From: Amyelois transitella
Taxonomy: Eukaryota > Arthropoda > Insecta > Lepidoptera > Pyralidae
DNA length: 64,000 bases
Assembly (NCBI RefSeq): GCF_032362555.1
Contig: NC_083526.1
Coordinates: forward strand, 2,190,001-2,254,000
Reading direction: 5' to 3'
Shown here piece after piece: positions 60,903-64,000 of this stretch. Below the pieces are notes generated by a model. It had not been told where the DNA came from, searched no databases, and worked only from the letters and a program-made list of their open reading frames with translations. The translations under genes were made by a program, and so were the position numbers. The number at the start of each line of letters is the position of its first letter. The first letter of the stretch is position 1.

Positions 60903-61873
60903 CTTTAACTTATTTTGTGGATTTTATCATGTCGTTTGAAACAGTACAATAAACACAAACAATAAACACCTCGGTCGCCCAGGTACTAGCCTATTATACG
61001 GACAGCCCTATCTCGATTCTATTTTTCGGTACCATTAACCGTGAATTGAAATAAAACTGATTTAGGTACCGCTTCGACACCTTGCTTATCGTTTTAATTA
61101 ATCTATAGTGCTGGGACCACATTTTAATTATATTTTCCTTCATTTATTAGTCTATTTTAACAGTAATGAGTACAATTTTGAATTGTTTTATTCCCATACA
61201 AGCAGAACCATATGAAACAACTACTGTACTTGTATTTTGGATTCCTTTAAACTTGGCTGTCCAGTGACCTAGCGGAGAGTCAAATAAACTTCATAAAGAT
61301 CGCATCAGATTCAATTTTGATGCAGTTCGTACGCTAAATACATGTGCGCTTTTATTGTTTTTGCTTGTACACATGACTAGCATTTGTCCGCGCCTCCACC
61401 CGCGTGATCAGTGCCCCATGTCCTTTTCCGTAAATCACGCTATATGTATGCAAAATTTCATGAAGATCGGTTGAGTGGTTTAACTGTGAAGAGACAAACA
61501 AACTTACTTTCGCATTTTATAATATTAGATTGGATTGGGATACTAGTTACTAAACTGGACAATAGATTAGGAGGTTTTTGTACATAATAATAATAACTAA
61601 GTTACAAATAAAAATATACTTAAGAAATTAAATTTGACGCTAATCCTAGTTACTTCATCACGCTGCGCCTGCGCCTATAGACCATGACCCTGTATTCTTT
61701 AAGTCAGATCTCTACACGAAGTGACACAAAAAGTTGCCTATCCTGGTGTCAGATCTCGGAGATAATAATATAAATCTAGTTCAGACGTCGCAAGGGCGAA
61801 GTCTGGATTTTTTTCTGGATTCTGTGTACCCCTTATTCTGTATTTTTGACTAAATAATAATAAATTAATTAAA

Positions 61874-62049
61874 TTAGGCTAACAAACTTGGGATTCTTTT
61901 TTAGGCAATGTCACTATTTAAATCTATCTCACTGTCAATTCTATCATTAAGCCAAATAGCTGAGCGTGGCCATCAATCTTTTCAAGACTGTTGGCTCTGT
62001 CTACCCCACGAGGGATATAGACGTGACCATATGTATGTATGTATGTATA
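61874..62049 (+). repeat. SINE-like family A copy (forward, truncated)
   Basis: From TAGGCTAACAAACTTGGGA to TATGTATGTATGT. Confidence 0.7.
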
Positions 62050-62359
62050 ATAATGAATTAATTTGATTTCAAATTTTCCCTCACCATAAGCATTAGTTAG
62101 CAACCAACCTTAACATATCGTTATGTCGCACCCATTTCGTCCGAATAACCTTCGAACTCCGGCATCAAAGTCGACCAGAATCGAATATCCCTAACTCGTT
62201 TACCTGCCCGAGTCTGCCTGGTCTCATGAGAAAATGTCTGCGACAGATATCTAGACTGATTTTGAACTTTGTTTGGATACTAGCGATTTATCCTAGATTC
62301 GTTCAAATTCTTTTTTTATAATACTAACTGACGTACGAGGCTTCGCTCTCGTGAAAATT

Positions 62360-62592
62360 ACATACATATATATAACCACGTCTTTATCCATTGCGGGGTA
62401 GGCAGAGCCATCAGTCTTAAAAAGACTGTTAGGCCACGTTCAGCTGTTTGGCTTAATGATTGAATTGAGATTCAAATAGTGACAGGTTGCTAAGATTTAT
62501 AAGCCTATCCCTTAGTCGCCTTTTATGATCCATAGGAAAGAGATGGAGTGGTTCTATTCTTTTCCTATTGGTGCCGGGAACCACACGGCACT
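62360..62592 (-). repeat. SINE-like family A copy (reverse)
   Basis: ACATACATATATATAACCACG to GGGAACCACACGGCACT, with a roughly 45-bp internal deletion after GGTTGCTA. Confidence 0.7.
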
Positions 62593-62915
62593 TTCAACAC
62601 GAAAATTTTGGGATAAAAAATAATTGTTTATGATATTTCAGCCCTTTTAGCTTGGCACGCACGACGCCACTTTTCCTTTCTTTGCCATTTCTATTATAAT
62701 CACTCAACTATCACTAATAGAATAAAACAAAAAAGGTGACTGAGTGGTCTATAAACCACACTCCGAAACGCAAGGTCTAGTGATTTTAAACTAAGCGTAG
62801 CTTATGCGTTCTAAAGATTTCTCGAAATTCCCGCGGGCAGAGAAATTAGCGGGATTTTATTTATATTTAGCGGATTCACTCTAAATTGTATTATGTATAA
62901 ATATGTATAAACAAT

Positions 62916-62983
62916 CTTCTTTCTCATTCCCCCCGATTACGTCGTCTATATAGACGACGTAATCGGGGGGAATGAGAAAGAAG
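62916..62983. repeat. Perfect 68-bp palindrome
   Basis: Every base of the 34-bp left arm (CTTCTTTCTCATTCCCCCCG at its outer part) pairs with the right arm, with no spacer; the centre is GTCTATATAGAC. It contains a run of six C and a run of six G. No ORF is present and it is not a known site. Confidence 0.9.
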
Positions 62984-63479
62984 TTTATCTTTAAGTTTTT
63001 TAATTAAAAATTTCAAAAAAGTAAATTAAAAAATTCCAAAACGGGAGAAAGTCAATTAAAAATTTTGACTAACGACGTGTTACTGGAAATTCGTTATCCT
63101 TGTTACCTGTTACAAGTTTGTGCAGTCGAGTGCCGCTTGTTTTGATTCCGCAATCAAAAATAGCGAATTCGTAACCGGAGAAGCAAAAGTCCTAATTATG
63201 CGACCTCAGACGAGTCAATTTTAGTCTGCAAGTTCTGTCATTTAAAAAGAAAAAAAAAGGTTCATTGTACAATTAAAACTAATGAGTCGTTACCGCTTTG
63301 AATTATCTTCCCTTTAAGAGTAAGGTACATATAAACACACGAACATAGTTTCTTTCTATAAATCAGTACAAAAGTGTAAAAGTAATCTTAAGTTTTATAA
63401 TAATTTGAATTGTAGAAATTTATTTTTACTACGTTTCGCTGGTAAACAATTACAACACTGAATAGGTTTAGAATTTTTT

Positions 63480-63865
63480 CGCGCGAAAAACTATCGCTAT
63501 TTGGCTTTTTATTATGACGTGAAACGCGAGAGCGATAGTTTTTCTGGTAATAAAAATGGCCGTGTGGTTCCCGGCACCAATACAAAAAAGAATAGGACCA
63601 CTCCATCTCTTTCCGGCGGAAAAAAAGGCGGCTAAGGGATAGGCTTATGAAATTGCGATACTTTTTTTAGGCGATGGGCTAGCAATCTGTCACTATTTGG
63701 ATCTCAATTCCATCATTAAGCCGAGCAGCTGAACGTGGCCATTCAGTCTTTTCGGGATTATTGGCTCTGTCTACCCCGTTAGGGATATAGACGTGACTAT
63801 ATGTATGTATGTATAAAAATGGCGTCGCGCGTGCCATGCTACCCCGTAGCATGGCACACGCTGAA
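63480..63865. mobile_element. MITE-like element split by a family A insertion
   Basis: AAAAACTATCGCT and AGCGATAGTTTTT form inverted repeats near 63488-63545. The continuation, GGCGTCGCGCGTGCCATG, lies beyond the family A insertion. A partial relative at about 9735-9805 (GCGATAGTTTTTCGCGCGAT ... GTCGCGCGTGC) shows the uninterrupted order. A short hairpin, GTGCCATGCTAC-CCC-GTAGCATGGCAC, lies at 63831-63857. Confidence 0.55.
63560..63812 (+). repeat. SINE-like family A copy with 10-bp target duplication
   Basis: The 253-bp forward element is flanked by ATAAAAATGG at 63550-63559 and 63813-63822 and begins at CCGTGTGGTTCCCGGC. It splits a MITE-like sequence whose unsplit relative is at 9735, which fixes both ends. 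Confidence 0.85.
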
Positions 63866-64000
63866 AACCAAATCCAAATACCATACGTAGTGAATTCTTT
63901 TCCTGTGCTGTGTGAGTCAGCCTATTCATTTGGCGGAATCGTGAATATCCCGAATTTCGTGGTAACGAACAAAGGAACAGGGTTTTTGACGTTGTGGGAT

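Larger units (their letters stand above)
57473..64000. other. Gene-free, repeat-rich end of the window
   Basis: No coding exon is supported in 6.5 kb. The interval is made of family A copies, a tRNA-derived SINE, LINE tails (a TATTTG-tailed one at about 58900-59080) and MITE-like pieces. About 59200-59780, 60910-61380 and 62600-62900 show no repeat I recognise and no ORF of note. Confidence 0.55.

Noticed and set aside
63388-63606. 72-codon minus-strand ORF
   Set aside because: It is composed of the MITE-like sequence and the head of a family A SINE.

Overview
This is a window of eukaryotic, insect nuclear DNA, most likely from a moth or butterfly. The reasons are: AT-rich sequence with GT-AG introns of 80 bp to 4 kb; dense short dispersed retroelement copies with (TATG)n, (ATTTC)n or (ATTCT)n tails; piggyBac and mariner elements; and a locally expanded set of trehalose/sugar-transporter-like genes. 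No bacterial or viral gene organisation is present. All multi-exon models below were built by hand by checking splice sites and codon phase; none is backed by transcripts.

Layout. (1) 1-12.4 kb: a divergent ornithine-carbamoyltransferase-like gene on the minus strand (six exons found, 1034-11576) that has lost its substrate-binding motifs. One of its introns holds a complete-looking 6.8-kb piggyBac element (about 2455-9215) with a four-exon transposase gene (652 aa). An eight-copy 120-bp minisatellite lies in what looks like the transposase gene's 5' UTR intron. (2) 12.8-26.3 kb: two sugar-porter genes in tail-to-tail orientation, ST1 (+, 460 aa) and ST2 (-, 457 aa), each with seven exons and identical intron phases. 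(3) 28.2-35.6 kb: Vps16B/VIPAS39 (+, 11 exons, 420 aa), an endosome/lysosome tethering factor whose introns are filled with short repeats. (4) 37.6-39.0 kb: a mariner element whose transposase has one in-frame stop. (5) 39.2-47.3 kb: two related PHD-like zinc-finger genes on the minus strand (418 aa in three exons; 207 aa in one exon). (6) 52.2-57.5 kb: a third sugar porter, ST3 (+, seven exons, 448 aa). (7) 57.5-64 kb: no gene seen, only repeats, including a perfect 68-bp palindrome.

How the genes relate. The three transporters look like products of local duplication. ST3 keeps the usual helix-7 sugar-binding motif, whereas ST1 and ST2 have lost it, which suggests changed substrates. Vps16B and the OTC-like gene are unrelated neighbours. 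Much of the non-coding sequence is repeats: a roughly 250-bp SINE-like family with clear target-site duplications (over 20 copies in both orientations, several forming foldbacks), 3' ends of non-LTR retrotransposons, tRNA-derived SINEs and small TIR elements.

The best candidates for new biology are the apparently inactive OTC-fold protein, the intron-bearing piggyBac with a minisatellite intron, and the PHD-like protein pair, which share a fold and a C-terminal helix but match no protein I can name.
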